This document shows, one piece after another, positions 1 to 13,426 of a DNA stretch of 64,000 nt. Below the pieces are notes generated by a model. The model worked only from the letters and a program-made list of their open reading frames with translations. It was not told the origin of the DNA and ran no database searches. Origin of the DNA: Aralia elata (lineage: Eukaryota; Streptophyta; Magnoliopsida; Apiales; Araliaceae); contig JAVJAP010000141.1 in the NCBI GenBank assembly GCA_034770075.1, forward strand, positions 1 through 64,000, given 5' to 3'. Within the stretch, counting starts at the first letter, position 1; every line of letters begins with the position of its first letter. Made by a program: the position numbers and the translations under genes.

Positions 1-395
1 TAGCTGAGCCACGTTCAGTGAACTTATTCTTCTTAATATAAGCACCTACATACATGCTTTATTGTCTCCACAGACAAATGATTATAAGATCAATCATCCT
101 CTTCATAAAGAGCAAGCAACGTATGTACTAATCTATCCAATTCACTAATCCCCTTTTTAGTAATCCATCGATTAGGAACGATTTTAGTTTGTGAGGCTAT
201 CTTGAATTTTAGATACTCATTATCATGATCACCATCATAATTCTAAAAAGCACTTGTTCAAAACTAATGGTTTATCACATTTAATATAACAACATCATAT
301 AGATAAAGTATAATGACTTTAACAAACGAATAAGATTACAAAGTATATGCTACATCATATCAATATATGATTGGCTTGTGTGCATACTACTTTCA
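1..395 (-). repeat. Copia 3' LTR, partial (start of U3 only)
   Basis: This stretch aligns base for base, with many small insertions, to 61230-61609. Both copies end on the plus strand in ACTACTTTCA, after which they diverge completely, and that marks the LTR edge. On the coding strand the LTR begins TGAAAGTAG. The rest of the LTR is outside the window. Confidence 0.88.
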
Positions 396-410
396 GATCT
401 CCCACTTGCA
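396..410 (-). other. Copia polypurine tract
   Basis: Directly beside the 3' LTR the minus strand reads GCAAGTGGGAGATC before the LTR start. This is the expected position and composition for the plus-strand primer of a copia element. Confidence 0.7.
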
Positions 411-619
411 CTCAAGTCAATCGCCATGGTATCGAAATAACATTCTTCTTTAAGAGACGATCATTCTTCCTGTTGTTGGATAAAGCTTTCAGTAGACGGA
501 TATGCAATGTTGTTCCTCAGAGAGTCCCACTATCTCTATAAGTGGACTTTTCTTCTTTCAATGATTCCACTAATCAAATGAAAGTGCCGCAACACATGTT
601 TGAATCCAAGATGAGACTT

Positions 620-1800
620 AGGAACTATTTTCTAGTTCTGTAATGAACATTTCATCCAAACAATCAAACTTGCAGCTTCATTTACACTGCTATATACTTT
701 GTCTTTGTCACTAAACCAATAACTCTTTACTGTTTGGAACTTCCTCAATTCACTGCAACACCACCTTTCAAGGTAACGATTTACCTTAAAGTGGATTTGT
801 TATCGTCCTGGCCAGTCTGAAAAACTTGAGTCTAGTTAGTCCTCTATTTTTAATTCAGACCTTACCAATGAATACTATGATCACATCATCCAGTACCGGT
901 TCAAGTACTTTAAAGATGTTTATCACTATCTTAACAATGATCATCTCCAGAATAAAATGACTGATCAACCATCATTGCCATGTATATTCACTGCATACAT
1001 GATAGTAACTCATAGCGATCTCTCTTTTAAATTGTAGACAATTTTAGAGAGATACACTCCAAGGCTCATCATCATGAGACCCTCTCTTGGAGTTTTCCAT
1101 GATAAACGTCCTTTAGCATCAAATGAATATACGATTTACTTGGGTCAAGCCGAACATCTTTTTTAAATCTATCATGATATAGAATTATATCCCCAATTTA
1201 GAGGATGTCTCCTCCCAAGTTATTCAATGGAGGAATGTTTAGATCAATTTTATCTTTACTGATTAGTCAGCAAACTGGTGTGTTAATTCCTTATCAATAA
1301 TATATCAACATATAATACTAGAAATGTCACAGTGCTCCCACTGACACCCTTTTGTACCACAAAGGTTCATTCTCGTTTTTGATAAAATCAAACTCCTTTT
1401 GATTGTTTCAATCAAAACGAATGTTCCAGTCTCTGAGAAGCTTGCTTCAATCCATCAATGGATCATTGTAGCTTAAAACACAGATTTGTTTCAACCTTTG
1501 AAACAAATTTCTCTGGCTGTATCATACATACATTCTCCTCAAGTCTTCATTGCAGGAAGGGTGTCCTCCACATCCATTTTTTGCCAGATTTCGTAATAAG
1601 CTGCAATAACAAGCAAAATCCTAATGGACCATGAGCATGTACCCGGTAATAAGGTTTTATCACAGTCAACTCCTAGACTTGAAAAACCTTTTAAACAGGT
1701 CAGGTCTTATAGTCTCCATCTCCACCTTGCCATTTGCCCCAGTCTTTCTCTTAAAGACCCAATATTCCACACTCTAGGCACAAGACCCTTTTATTGAGTA
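620..1800 (-). pseudogene. Copia reverse transcriptase and RNase H, frameshifted
   Basis: Translating the minus strand across changing frames gives familiar copia blocks. At about 1690-1765 there is the RT start with RKTGANGKVETYKA followed by a GVDYD-like block. At about 1295-1325 there is LVLYVD followed by ILL, which is the catalytic YVDD box with one residue lost to an indel. At about 660-850 there is an RNase H block with DDNKST, LKGGA and SSKQ-like motifs and a degraded AEY segment. These enzymes copy element RNA into cDNA inside the virus-like particle. No frame stays open beyond about 65 codons here. Many of the breaks are single extra bases, as expected from the poor sequence quality of this part, so true decay cannot be separated from error. 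Confidence 0.8.
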
Positions 1801-2099
1801 ACCAGAGTCTATACTTGGTTCTCAATACATGGAGTCCATATCTGATTTCAATGGCCATCTGCCATTTCTCTGAGTGTCCTCTACTCATAGCCTCATCGGA
1901 TATAACTGGATCATCAACCTCTATGATGCGTACCATCATCATCATCCTCTATGATGAATCACATGCCTCCCCAGTATCTTCGGTAAACTCTTCCAGATTT
2001 ACAGATTCGGTTTGTGGAACAATAGGTCTATCTACAGGTTTTCTCGGTTCGACTTAAAGTGCTTTTGTAGTTCCTTGAACTCCTTCAAGATCTATTACC

Positions 2100-2800
2100 C
2101 TCAATACTAGCTCCCATCAAATGATCAAACACATTTATGCTAAGAAGGCTAGCGTCTCAATAGGATTATAGTAATAATACCCTAAACTTTTTTTTAGGAT
2201 AATCCCACAAATTCTGCACTTGTCAGATTTTATCCCAAACTTATCTTTGAAACCATTTTTCCACATACAGCTGGACAAACCCCTTATTCTTAACATACTT
2301 AAGAGTAGGAATCCTTCACTATCCAATAAGACCTTTTATGAAGTCTTGGGCTCGGGATTTTTTGAGGGTTACCTTATTTTGTAGATATGCAGCCGGGTTT
2401 CTAGGGCATAACCCGACAGTATGGATACTAGAATGTTCGGTTAAAAATCATTATGGACTTATACCATTGTTCCCAACAAGGTACAAGTTTCTCCTTTTAA
2501 GATTAACACCAAATTAATTTTTGCGTATCAGGGAGGTGTCCATTATGAGAGAAATATAACCATTTTTGAGTATGAATCTAGAAACTCATTTGCACAAGTA
2601 TTCCTTCCTCGATCTTGATCAAAAGAATCTTTAATACTTTGTCAAATATGTTTCAACTTCTGAATTCTTTGAACATTTCAAATGATTCAGACTTGTTATT
2701 TTAATCAAATACACACATTCAAACTCTTTGAAATGATTTAATTCTCCTTTTCTGTTTACTAGTATTGTTCTAATTTGCAAAATTATTTATCATGTAAGTC
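2100..2800 (-). pseudogene. Copia integrase, frameshifted
   Basis: Two integrase landmarks are visible on the minus strand. At about 2535-2625 a block reads close to DRGGEYLCNEFLD, which holds the second catalytic Asp region typical of copia integrase, followed by TPPxTPxLNGV-like codons. At about 2135-2230 the carboxy-terminal block reads SLGYYYYNPIETLAF after a CRxxGYPK-like stretch, which is found after the integrase core in many plant copia polyproteins. Integrase joins the cDNA ends to host DNA. The reading frame changes several times, so the copy as given is non-coding. Confidence 0.75.
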
Positions 2801-2999
2801 AAGTTTACCAAAGTCCATCAAGTGATCTATTCCAGTTTTCAAACTAAAACATCATTTATAATAATAGAACAACAATTGTTCTTAAATATATAATACCAGA
2901 AATCTTCCTTGTCCAACAATGAAAAATTACTAATGTTATCTAATGAGAACTGAAACATAATAGCAACTTAATTAAACCTTAATAGACTTGCACCGTAGG

Positions 3000-3195
3000 C
3001 CAATGCTTAAACTATATAGTTTCCCTATGGTTTAATGCAGCAACCTTTGTTCCATTCCCACACATAAGAATTACTTTACTCTTAGTTTTAGCTTTTTTTT
3101 CTACTTGCTGCTTATGGGTGAGTCTCTGCATTAGAATTGCATACGTTGAGAAACTATAGCTGGTATCCAATACCCAAGTAGAAACCTTGACTTAC
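3000..3195 (-). pseudogene. Copia protease / Gag-pre-integrase segment, frameshifted
   Basis: The minus strand at about 3125-3187 encodes STWVLDTS, corresponding to the W-x-x-D-T/S-G active-site block of copia aspartic protease. At about 3030-3065 it encodes VGNGTKVAAL, the flap-region block that follows in plant copia elements. The protease cuts the Gag-Pol polyprotein. The segment lies between the Gag-like region on the right and integrase on the left, in the correct order for a minus-strand element. Frames are broken by small indels. Confidence 0.65.
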
Positions 3196-3199
3196 ATGA

Positions 3200-4260
3200 A
3201 AGAAGATTTTATTTTTAATTATAAACAAACAAATCTAATATGTGTAACCGGAAGCTTCACTAAAGCTTCTTCTGGTTTAGACCCTCTGTAAGATTCTCCT
3301 TACAGTTTCCTTTTCTAGTAATCCAGGCTTTATTGGCAGTGGAAGCAAACTCCTTTGCTATCTGGCATCAGTCTTGTTACTTAGTTGTTTCCTTAAGTTA
3401 TTGCCTTTTCCTTATACCATTCTCCTGAATTGTTCTTCTTTCAAAAAGAAGATCCTATTGGCCGACCCTCTTCCGCTTTCTTGAGAAGAATCATCTACCA
3501 GTAAAGACTTGGTCCCTTTCATTAGTTGGGAAAGTGAACTCTGTTACCAATTTTTCAACATGATTTAAGCAAACTTTTTCCAGGCAGGCTGACATTATAG
3601 CTTGTTCATGTGGAAGGGAAATTTTTTCCCCCCCCCACCATCAATCAATTTGTGAGAAAAGAGTCCGAAAGTGGATTGCAAGATCAAAATCTTGGATCAT
3701 CTCCTCCATTCCATTAAAAAAACCCAGTTGTCCCAATTGTTTCAATCGAATTGGATCAATTTTTTAGGACATTTGTTCCGTGTACTGTAGTGGCCATCCG
3801 GTCATTCTAGATTCGGAAAAAAGCTTTCTTAGATATCTGATATCTTAATAGTCCTACTTGTCCTCACCATTCAACTCCTTGAAGGTACCGGAGATACAGT
3901 AGGAGTATCCATAGTTTCATGCTGGACGCTTGAAGCTCGTTACTTATGGATGCGAGCATGATGCATTGAGTCCAACCTATGCATCATCATACCTACTTTA
4001 TAAAAGTAGCAATCTCTTCCTCAGAGGCAATTATCCTGCAACCATTGCAGGGATAGGGCATATTAAGGACATAAGATGAGCTTTTTCAGCCTTGAGAAGT
4101 ATTCTCCAAATTTCTTAACCAGTCCGTTTAATTTGGGTCCTCGGTATTAGCATTAATTATGCCTCCGTCAGTGAATAAGTGAGAGTTAAATATAGGACAT
4201 TGTTAAAATTCTGTAAATGAATTTAATAATTTAACAACATTTTAGCATACATTCATTTTT
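3200..4260 (-). pseudogene. Probable copia Gag region, degraded
   Basis: The assignment rests on position, upstream of the protease on the coding strand, and on short Gag-like stretches such as the Lys/Ser-rich and Glu-rich codons at about 3420-3560. I could not see a clean CCHC knuckle, and no open frame exceeds about 75 codons. The insertion-rich sequence in this part prevents a firm Gag boundary, so the limits given are approximate. Confidence 0.45.
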
Positions 4261-5512
4261 AATTAATTACCAAATAAAATTAGAGTCTTTATTTGTAAAT
4301 TGGTATCTCCCACTATTTTCATCAAACTATAGTTACCCTCATATATATAGATTCGGCCGATTCTAATTAAAGATTTGCTAGTGAGACTAAGGATCCCATT
4401 TTCCAAAATGTATATAGACCTTGTGTTAGTGGATGACACAACAAACGATATTATAAATAAGATAGTGTAGACAACTATTGTCAATTAACATCTCTATGCT
4501 AACGTCCTTGTATTTTACCTCTTAGATTATTTTGATCAATGTGGTGACACATCCGAAATCAAAATTATCCAAGTTAAGTCCCATCCTAGAACTCCTCCAT
4601 ATATTCGAAAAAGAAATAAACACTGTCCTTGTTGGTGACACAACAAAACAGCATCGTTCAGTCCTATGTTAATAAGCATCAACAATGTGTATAATGCAAC
4701 ATCTTAAATAAATTAATAACTTGACTCTGTGGTCGACACAACAAACTCATATTAAATATTTTAAGTACTTTATTGTCTTTTACTATGCTAGAAGGCGACG
4801 TATCGATAATGTCCAAATATCTTTGAACGCTTAGGATCTCTTAATATAATTTCTTTGATGGGGTTTGTTATTATTTGTTCTCATCTTGTTTAAGGCCGCC
4901 GCTAATGGTCCATGCCATAATATATATATAGTATAAATAATATATATATAATTATATTTTTATATAAACTATTATATATTTATATATACGCTATCAATAT
5001 TTATTTACTCACATGCGAAGCTATGTTTGTAAAAATATTATATAATATATACATAGTAAGCATGCACATATTAGAATTACTATATTCTACCCGGATTGAT
5101 TATGGACTTTTATTCTAGTTTTGGATTCACTAGTAGCCACCTAAATTTTTTCTGTGAGTGAACCAAAAGGTCAAGCTACTAGGGTGCAGAGATACTAAAA
5201 TTTAAATATAAACTATATACATTTAAACCCGGGCTTCATTACAACGGGTCTTCAAGCGCTCCTTGCTCCCTTTTGTCTCCAATTTCTTCAAGTAATTATC
5301 TAACTAGACACCATATTACATAACACTATTTTACAATAAATAGAAACCTATGATCACACAGTCAAGGGGAGGTACATAGGAGGAAGATAGAATATTACAT
5401 CCAAGAAAAACTAGAGAAGAACGAGGTACGCAGACCTCCCCCCCCCGTCCCGCCATATTTATAAAAACCCATTCATTCAAGCATCCCATCTAAAATAAAT
5501 CCAGATCACACA
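4260..5512 (-). other. Copia 5' leader, distal part, with ~100 bp degenerate repeat
   Basis: This is AT-rich sequence with no supportable ORF. A motif close to GGTGACACAACAAA recurs at about 4432, 4541, 4634 and 4732, spaced 93-109 bp, and each copy except the second is preceded closely by a CTTGTG/CTTGTT-like word. An (AT)-rich low-complexity patch lies at 4918-4990. The leader is cut at 5513 by element A and resumes at 39709. Confidence 0.5.
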
Positions 5513-5518
5513 TTGGTT

Positions 5519-8470
5519 TGTGACGCCCCCAATATTCGGGTCTCCAAATACCCGGATCCGGTCCATCACGATCCAATACAAACATTCACCCTCTAAACAA
5601 CATATGGTAAACTAAAATGCGGAATATAATTAAATCATAACGTTGTTCATATACAAGGTTGTTTAACTAGCACCCCAGAATACAAAAACCTTAAACACTT
5701 ACACAAAATCCAATACCCTAAATAAAAGGTTAGGGTTTAAATTACATTAACAACGATTTAACTATACGTAAAATTTAAAGTCTGCTACATGAAGTCTAAT
5801 TTACTTCATCATTGTCTTTTCTGCCTTTGTTCTTCCCTGACGTCTCGGGTTTAGCTGCAATAAAGTCCATGATATAACCAAGGATAGATGCAAACGAGTT
5901 TGCTTAGCCAAGTTTTAAAGTACAACAATAAAGGATATATCATGATGAAGGGAATATAGAAGGAGAATTCAGCCAATTATCAGAAGCAATAACAGATAAA
6001 TGCCTTTTAGAACAATTGTGTAGTTCGAATAGACTTTTGAACAATAACTTCCAAAGGAGTCAATAGCTAGATTTGACCCTCTGGATTACTGGCCTACAGA
6101 ATAAAGTACTTGAGGGGATCAGCCTCGCGTAACGCTATGATGTTAGTGCATAACATTTTATACCTCTGGCTATTTAGTAACCTTATTTCACTTGGGGGGG
6201 TTACAATGGGGGTACTCCCCTATAATAAAGGGGTGTTATCATACAGTTCTAAAGGAATCCTTACCACTCGATTGGTTCTGGCTCCCGTCGGATAGCTTTT
6301 ATAAATTTTCACATACTTGTCTGACCTGAACAAAGGTTTCAGACTTAATTATGAATAGTTACCTAAATCTCCGGAATCTTTAATAAATGTACGAATTCAA
6401 ATGCAACGAGGTGCGAATTGTCAATAAATACATAGAAGTGGAATAATTTTAAAAGTAATTAGAACCAATTAAATGGCATGCTTGGAGATTAAGAATTCAA
6501 GCATTAAAGGAATAAACTTGCAACAAATATAATATTATTAACCTTTTTTGGCACGAATTAAAAATAGTGCATATAGGTTTAGAAAATTTGCTCAATGTTA
6601 AAATGTTATGAGTAAGGAAAGAATAACTTGGCATTCCAATATACTGAAAAAGAAAATGATGTTAGGGAAACTTTGACAATAATGTGAGGAAAGTTCCAAA
6701 CAGAATAAAATTTAGCTTTAATTTAATCTGAATCTTGGATAACCTAATCCATTTTTTTGGATTATTTAATAAGTTGGTTTATTCCCATTAGCATTGCATA
6801 TTGTATATCGATTACACTCACTTATGCTATTTATTTAGCAAAATAAACATTTTTTGCATTCCACTTTATTAACTCCTATTAACATTAAATCCACTAATCA
6901 TATTATTGTGCAAATCAGAAGTTTCTAAATGATCTTTAGTTATTATCTCAATAAACTAATCCTGCCTTATCGGAATTTTCAACTTAACAATAATTTAGTA
7001 ACCCAAGTTATTTACTCTAACCACCACTAAATAATAATTCCTTGTTTAATGTATTAACCCTTGAGCTAACTAGTGGGCAACAACTATATAGGTTACAACA
7101 TTGGCTATTATTCACTTTTTCGAGGGTAATCACGAAATTATTTCCCTTATCCCCCCCAAAAAAATTAATAAGATATTAGCTCTATCCATACCTTAATTCA
7201 TTATTACTATATAAAATAAATAATTAAAGTTCACTTTATAATCTTTATTTATTACTTACTGAGAGCTTAAGTAAATAATTAACCTTCCACTCATATTAAA
7301 TCATAATCAAATATTTTATACCTATTATCTATTACATCCATAAATCATTTCACTTTATTCATACTTTGCTTATTATCTTTGATATATAATAATTAAATAT
7401 ATTATTTCCTTTATTTTTTTGAATTATTATTCATTTAAATAAATAATAAATTAATTATCTTATTACCTTATTCACCTTTTATTTATTATTCGATTTGAAT
7501 AAAATAATAAAATAATTATCTTATTAACTTTATTCATATTTAATTATTATCTAATAATAATTAAAAATATTTTTTTCCTTTATTTTATATAATTCATTTG
7601 AATAAATAATAAATAATTATCTTATTATACTTTATTCCATATTTAATTAGTTATCATAAATAATAATTAAATAATTTTTATTTCCTTTATTTAGTATTCA
7701 TTTGATAAATAATAAATAATTATCTTTCTTAACTTTATTCATATTTAATTATTATCCTAATAATAATTAAATATTTATTACCTTTATTTATTAACTTACA
7801 TGTACCAATAATATAAAATTAATTACTTTGAATTATTATTTAATAGTAGCTAAGGCCCAATAATCAAATATTTATTAGCTTTAATTTTGTTAAATATTAT
7901 AAATAACTAACTTTATTTTATACTCCAACTATTAATGGAAATAGTAGTTAAACATGTAATCGAATGTTTATTTTCTTACTTACTTATTAACTTAATACTA
8001 GTTTAATAATATTTATTAATAATAATTGGTAATTACTAACTTTTTACTTTAAATCTTAATTATTATTTAATATTAAGTAATTTAATTAAATATTTATTAT
8101 TATATCATTATATTATTTACTGATACAATAAATAATTACTTTGTTACTTGATTTATTAGTAACACAGTGACCAACCAAGCAGTATACCCGAATAAAATTC
8201 AACAAGAAACTACACAGTTCACTATACCAGCATTTATCAAACACCAATCAATATAATACAATGATTTGAGTATTTAATTTCATAAGGCAATACAGTTTAA
8301 TACAAAATCACCAAATCCCAGATTTTGTTTCACTTAGGACATTAACAGCAACCAGTTGGTGGGACCTATTGGTTTCTATCTGCCTGCGATTACTAACCAT
8401 AACAGCTTTTAAACCACAACCACCAACATATCACTGTAGCCCCAATGGCCTTTTTATTTTTTTATTTTTT

Positions 8471-8521
<51 letters not shown>

Positions 8522-9759
8522 TTTTTTGTTTCTCATCTTTTTTTTTTCCCCCCTTTTTTCCCCCATTCACAGTTTTCGGCAACCACCAACATAACACAAT
8601 AGCAACAAAAATTCGACTAATAGAATGAAGGAATATAACACAACAAAACATGGTCCCCAATACAGATATGAACAATAAACCAATAAACAGAATAAATGAT
8701 ATAAACCAATACAAAGGAACACCAGGTTTATGCGCCAATACAGAGACAACAACTAGCCCAATAATAGTAGACACCACACTTTCAATTTTAAAAGCTATTC
8801 CAGTCGACTCCCTATTGCTAACGCGTCGGGGACTGCCGTCTTCCTCCCTTCTACCGACCAATCGCCTGTAATAACCTTAGGGGGACCTTCACTCCCATTG
8901 TCCCCCCTCGTTTCAAACCCCCCCTGCTCCCCTTTCTCACTGTTAATATTGAACCCTCAATATAATTTTTCTTAAATATCGCAATTCACCCACAGCTCCG
9001 GGAAATTCCGGCCCACTTTGGCTTGTGGATATTATTTGGGGCTCAATTTCCATTAGAGGAACAATTCCCCACACTCGCTGGCCTCTTACCTCAGCTAACA
9101 TCCGGACACACCTACACCACGGGTGTAGAGCACGCGAGCTTGTGCTAATGGATCCCCGATCAAGCGACCGACAGAACGTCCCGGCCGGCAAACTGTCTCC
9201 GAGAGCATCGCACCCCTCACGTGCGTCCAAATCGCCGAATATTTCAGGGACCCGAAGTTTGGTTCCATCGATGGGTTGCTCGCTCGGTCGCATCCTTGGT
9301 AAGCCGTTGGTTCCTATTCTCGCCCTCTCACGCCGCCGCCCCCCGTTCCCGGCCGATCCCCCCTCTCACAAATCGCCGGGCGCAACGGCGATGGACGCGC
9401 CCCCCAATATATCCTTCCCGTCTCATCGCTTCGCACAGTCTGAATTGATTGGGAAGATTTCGGGTGTGCGCTAGGTTCGTGCTAGGGCTGATAAGGGTTT
9501 TCCTCCCTTAACTTCACTTTCATCTTAAAACCGTTCGACTGACACCTTCAAACTCCCCATCAGCGTTGTCCCAAATACTCTACATACCCCCCCCAAGTTT
9601 ACCCAATTGCCCCACCACTTCGCGTTAGGCAAGGGATCCCTCGACCCCGTTGTCCCCCCCATCCGCACTCACACCCGACTGGTAGACCAAATCATGACTG
9701 GTGCCTTCAACTCCACATTAAGGGTGTTGGCCGCCAACCTAAATGGTAAACTAATCAAG
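5519..9759 (-). repeat. Element A 3' LTR, larger part (split by element B)
   Basis: This aligns along its whole length to 35628-39264 but is 4241 bp against 3637 bp, owing to scores of one- or few-base insertions and a T-rich block at 8449-8566. On the plus strand it begins TGTGACGCCCCC. The TATA-like box that is clear in the 5' LTR at 38709-38716 is broken here. The LTR resumes beyond element B at 29140-29578. Confidence 0.9.
8449..8566. repeat. Poly-T tract interrupting the A 3' LTR
   Basis: About 115 bp of nearly pure T with a few A, C and G separates ATGGCCTT from CATTCACAG. In the partner LTR at 38281-38295 these two words are directly adjacent. The tract is therefore private to this copy. 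It yields a spurious poly-Lys/poly-Phe frame. A consensus error is more likely than an insertion. Confidence 0.75.
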
Positions 9760-12202
9760 TGTACTCGTACTGCCGGATATTTTAACCGCTTTTCTTCTAT
9801 TCTATTATCACAATATTTCGCCTTGTAGGTTTAGACTGATTTTTTTGGACCTAGGTCGGCATTAACTGTCGACGGGGTTTTTTAGCACAGATCGTTTTTT
9901 ATGATGAAAGCCCAACTTACGCCAGGAAGCGTACGCCCAGAGGTATATTTTGAAATGACTGTAACCCACTCATTTCGCGAGTTTATTCGTTTTTTTTCAT
10001 CCATCGCTGGGCTCACTGAGTGGACTCCGGAACTTAATTCGGTCTTGCCGACCACGAGATTCATCGCAGTTTTTCGGGGGACCCTTGATATACCAACTGA
10101 GGGGGAAAAAGGTGTTAAGGCACCACCACCGACCCTTCCCGGTGCCAACACGGTTTACCCCAGCAATCATTGCAGCTTTTTCTATCACCTTCTAATATTC
10201 ATGAATGTGTGTGTGGTCGGTGTGCGTAGTGTGGGGTGAGTGTAATGGTGTGGCCTAAGTAAACCAGTGTTGTGGTGCGAATGATGCAAGCATTCCACAT
10301 TTGGCTTTTAGGGAAAAATTCGAGCTTTTCATATAGAGAACCGTATTCTCGGAATGATCTTCTTTTCGGTGATACCCGAGCAAGCTTGTATTCTTATCTG
10401 CGAAAGGATTGCATTTTAAATGTCCCACAACTCTGGCGATTTTGCATTAAGTGTCGTTTATATAGGCACAAACACAGAGTTTTAAACCTTCCAGGCTTAA
10501 CATAGGAATCGAGTCTTGAGCATCTATACGTTTGCCCTTTTACCCTACAAATGAATGGGCCAATTTCTAGACTCTCTTGTAACCACTATATACAAGTGGT
10601 TTAATAAACCGTCAACTTTATTAATAACACTCACTCTTATATGAATGTAGCAGATTTGGCGACAACCTGACTCCTTTCTTTATAGCTTTTCTCAGTTCAG
10701 ATAGGAAACTCGACATTCACCCTCTACAACTCATTTCTCTCAACTTTTAATCTACGATGGGATTCTACTATCCTTAACCTTGATGCATTTTATGAAAATC
10801 ATATTCATATTTAGCTTTGACAATCAATTTTCGTGTCAATAAAACCAATATCGCAAACACCACAGCGTATCGGGGTACTTCCTGGGCCAAGAACAGCCAA
10901 TCCACATATCATCCGCACGCCACCCCCTCACACATTTCCCTATTTCGGGGGCCTTCACTCCGAATCCTCGCCTTAGCGTCCGTATTTTAAGGACCCCGAC
11001 GAATTTACATGTATTACAAATGCAAACTAACGTCCATTTCTACCTTCTTAACATCCCAGCCTCTGCTCCCAATCCTCGGAATTGGGACCCCGGGGTTGCC
11101 TTTCCTAGCCTCACAACCCATTAGATCCTACCCCACAACCCCATCGGATCATTATCCCCACTCACACCTACCCCACCCGGCTAAATCTAACAATACCAAA
11201 ACATATCTAACCTAACCCGATTTAACGGCATTGCTGTCCCACCTGATACCCCCTTTAAACAGAAACAAAAACAACAATCACTCAAAATATAATCGCATCG
11301 GTGTAACTTAGGTCACCGCATATTTATACCACAGTGGACAACCTATCACTGTACTCACCCCTTATTTCTCATACGTTCCGCACTAGCATCACTGCCCAAG
11401 CTTTCCCAATGAGTTGCTCCCAAAAGCTGTGATAGCAAGCCCAAAGCCCCCATTGCGGGCGCCATTCCCACCCTTGCAAAAGCGATCCAAAATGGAATGT
11501 ACACTATGTGTATCGCGACTACGCCGACCCTCCAAACGTATGTGTAGATACAATCCCCCTCACCCACAATTAACTATCCCCCTCACATTTTTTTCTCCCC
11601 ATTTCTCTCTCCTTCATTTTTGTAGCACCCCACTATCTCGACTTTTCACACCCCTTTTCGAGCATGGTGCAGCTGCAGCCTCCCTCTTTTCTTCTCACTT
11701 ATTTAGCTGCCCACCAGGTCATGCTGCCTGGACGTGCCTAAACATAGGCTGCGGCTGGCCCGCTGGCCACGCCTCCCATCGCACACACCGTGACGTGCGG
11801 ATTTTCCCGGTTTTCGTAGTACTGGCGCACCCACTTTAGGCCGCAGCATGCATCTATCCGCAGGCTTGGCGGGCTTGACATATACTCCGATTTTATTCGT
11901 GCCACGCCTCGAAATACATACCGCAACCTCTCGGTTTTATCCCTGACCGGCTCGTAATTCCCGCAGTCGGGCAACCTCCGGGAGACGTGCCAACCTCTCT
12001 TCGCGCAATGCCTGCCTCGGCTCGGGGTCAAGCTGGTCATCCGTCCGTCTTTGGGCTGCCCAAATCCCTTAGCGGCCGCGTGCCGGAGCGCCTTGCCCCT
12101 TGTGCCCGCCTCTTTTGCTCCTGCAAGCTGGTTCAATCTGCCGATTTCGCCCTCCTGTCACGGCTTAGTAGCCGGAAACCGCCCAAAATTTGGGTGTCTA
12201 CA
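9760..12202 (-). repeat. Element B 3' LTR
   Basis: This is colinear with 27004-29134, with shared blocks such as GGTCGGCATTAA..GTCGACGGGG near the start and TTTGGGTGTCTACA at the end. It is 2443 bp against 2131 bp, again through small insertions, and it lacks most of the hairpin cluster of the partner at 28692-28737. It ends in CA directly before the polypurine tract. Confidence 0.9.
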
Positions 12203-12217
12203 GCTGCCCCTCTTATA
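12203..12217 (-). other. Element B polypurine tract
   Basis: On the minus strand ATAAGAGGGGCAGC lies immediately before the LTR start TGTAGACACC. Position and composition fit the plus-strand primer. Confidence 0.8.
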
Positions 12218-12575
12218 TACTGTTTAGCAGATAGCTAAATTGCCATGCACCCGCAAAAAGCCACTAAGACACTCGATGCCTGACTGACAATGTGTAAGAA
12301 TGACAGTGCCTACATGATGTCCTCACACCATAGACTCGCTTCTGCCTGCCCACCCTAAGATGCAATGCACTCGCCACGCCATTCGTAAGAGTGTCACTCT
12401 GTTATCCACCCCTTGACCGTGATAGTTCGGTCTTAAGGGTCTTCCATCTTTATCAATTCTAACGTCTCGCTACGGGTGCGGGTAATCGACGCCGGTATCC
12501 AACGCGTAACCCCCGGATCATCGTCGCCCCCGGCTTGGGTTCTCATTGTTGGAGCCGGTTGATCGTTCGACGGGG

Positions 12576-12599
12576 CCCCCCCCACCCCCGCCCCCCCCC

Positions 12600-12643
<44 letters not shown>

Positions 12644-12648
12644 GGGGG
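12576..12648. repeat. Poly-C tract with terminal G run, inside the minisatellite
   Basis: About 65 bases of C with a few A, G and T, then seven G. The tract replaces the part of the repeat unit expected after GGAGCCGG. The Pro- and Gly-rich frames across it have no other support. It is probably a consensus artefact in a GC-rich repeat. Confidence 0.7.
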
Positions 12649-13380
12649 CTCCTCCATCTCGTGATCGCCGGAAATCGTCGCCGGTCGAACGGTCATGTCG
12701 GGGCCGGGTCTCGTCGCCGGTCTCCACCCATCTCTGTACCCCCCGGTGTATCGCCCGCCGCGCATGGTTTATCTTGTCCGGCGCCGGTTCTCGTTCGCCG
12801 GTACAATCCATCTCGTTTGATCGCCGGTTATCGTCGCCGGACTCGATACGTCAAGTCGGGGCCGGAGTTATCGTCGCCCGGTTCACCCCTTATCTCGTAA
12901 CCCTCCGGTTATCGTCGCCGGTCGGTTAACCTTGTCGGAGCCGGTTATCGTCCGCGGTCATCCCTCTCGTGATCGCCGAGTATATCGTCGCCGGTCGACT
13001 CGTAGATAGATCGGGCCGGGGTATCGTCGGCGGTCACCCATCTCGAACCCCCCGGTATATGTCGTCGCCGGATGGTATATCTGTCGGAGCCGGTTGATCG
13101 TCGTCCGGTCCTCCCATCTCGTGATCGCCGGATATCGTCGCCGGTCGAAATCGTATTGTCCGGTGGTGGCGGACGGGTATCGTCGCCGGTCACCACCATC
13201 TCGTTACACCCCCGGTTATCGTCGCCGGTTTGGAAATCTGTCGGTCGGCCGGGTTATCGTCCGCCGGGTCCTCACATCTCGTGATCGCCGGTTATCGTCG
13301 CCCGGTCCGATCGTCCTGCTCGGGGCCGGGTATCGTCGCCCGGTCACCCCCACTCTCGTCACCCCCGGGTTATCGTCGGG

Positions 13381-13426
13381 GGCCCCCTGCCCCCCCCCCC
13401 CCCCCCGCCCCCCCCCCCCCCCGCCC
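13381..13426. repeat. Second poly-C tract inside the minisatellite
   Basis: About 40 C with isolated G interrupt one ~155 bp unit between TCGTCGGGGGCC and CGATGGTGTC. Neighbouring units have ordinary CCCCCCGG at this place, so the tract is an expansion or error of that run. Confidence 0.7.

Noticed and set aside
4263..8371. Short isolated frames at 4263-4484 and 6110-6295
   Set aside because: They lie in the copia leader and the A LTR; no counterpart frame in the accurate copies.
8369..8861. Frames with poly-Phe or poly-Lys
   Set aside because: They exist only because of the private poly-T tract; the partner LTR at 38233-38481 has no such protein.
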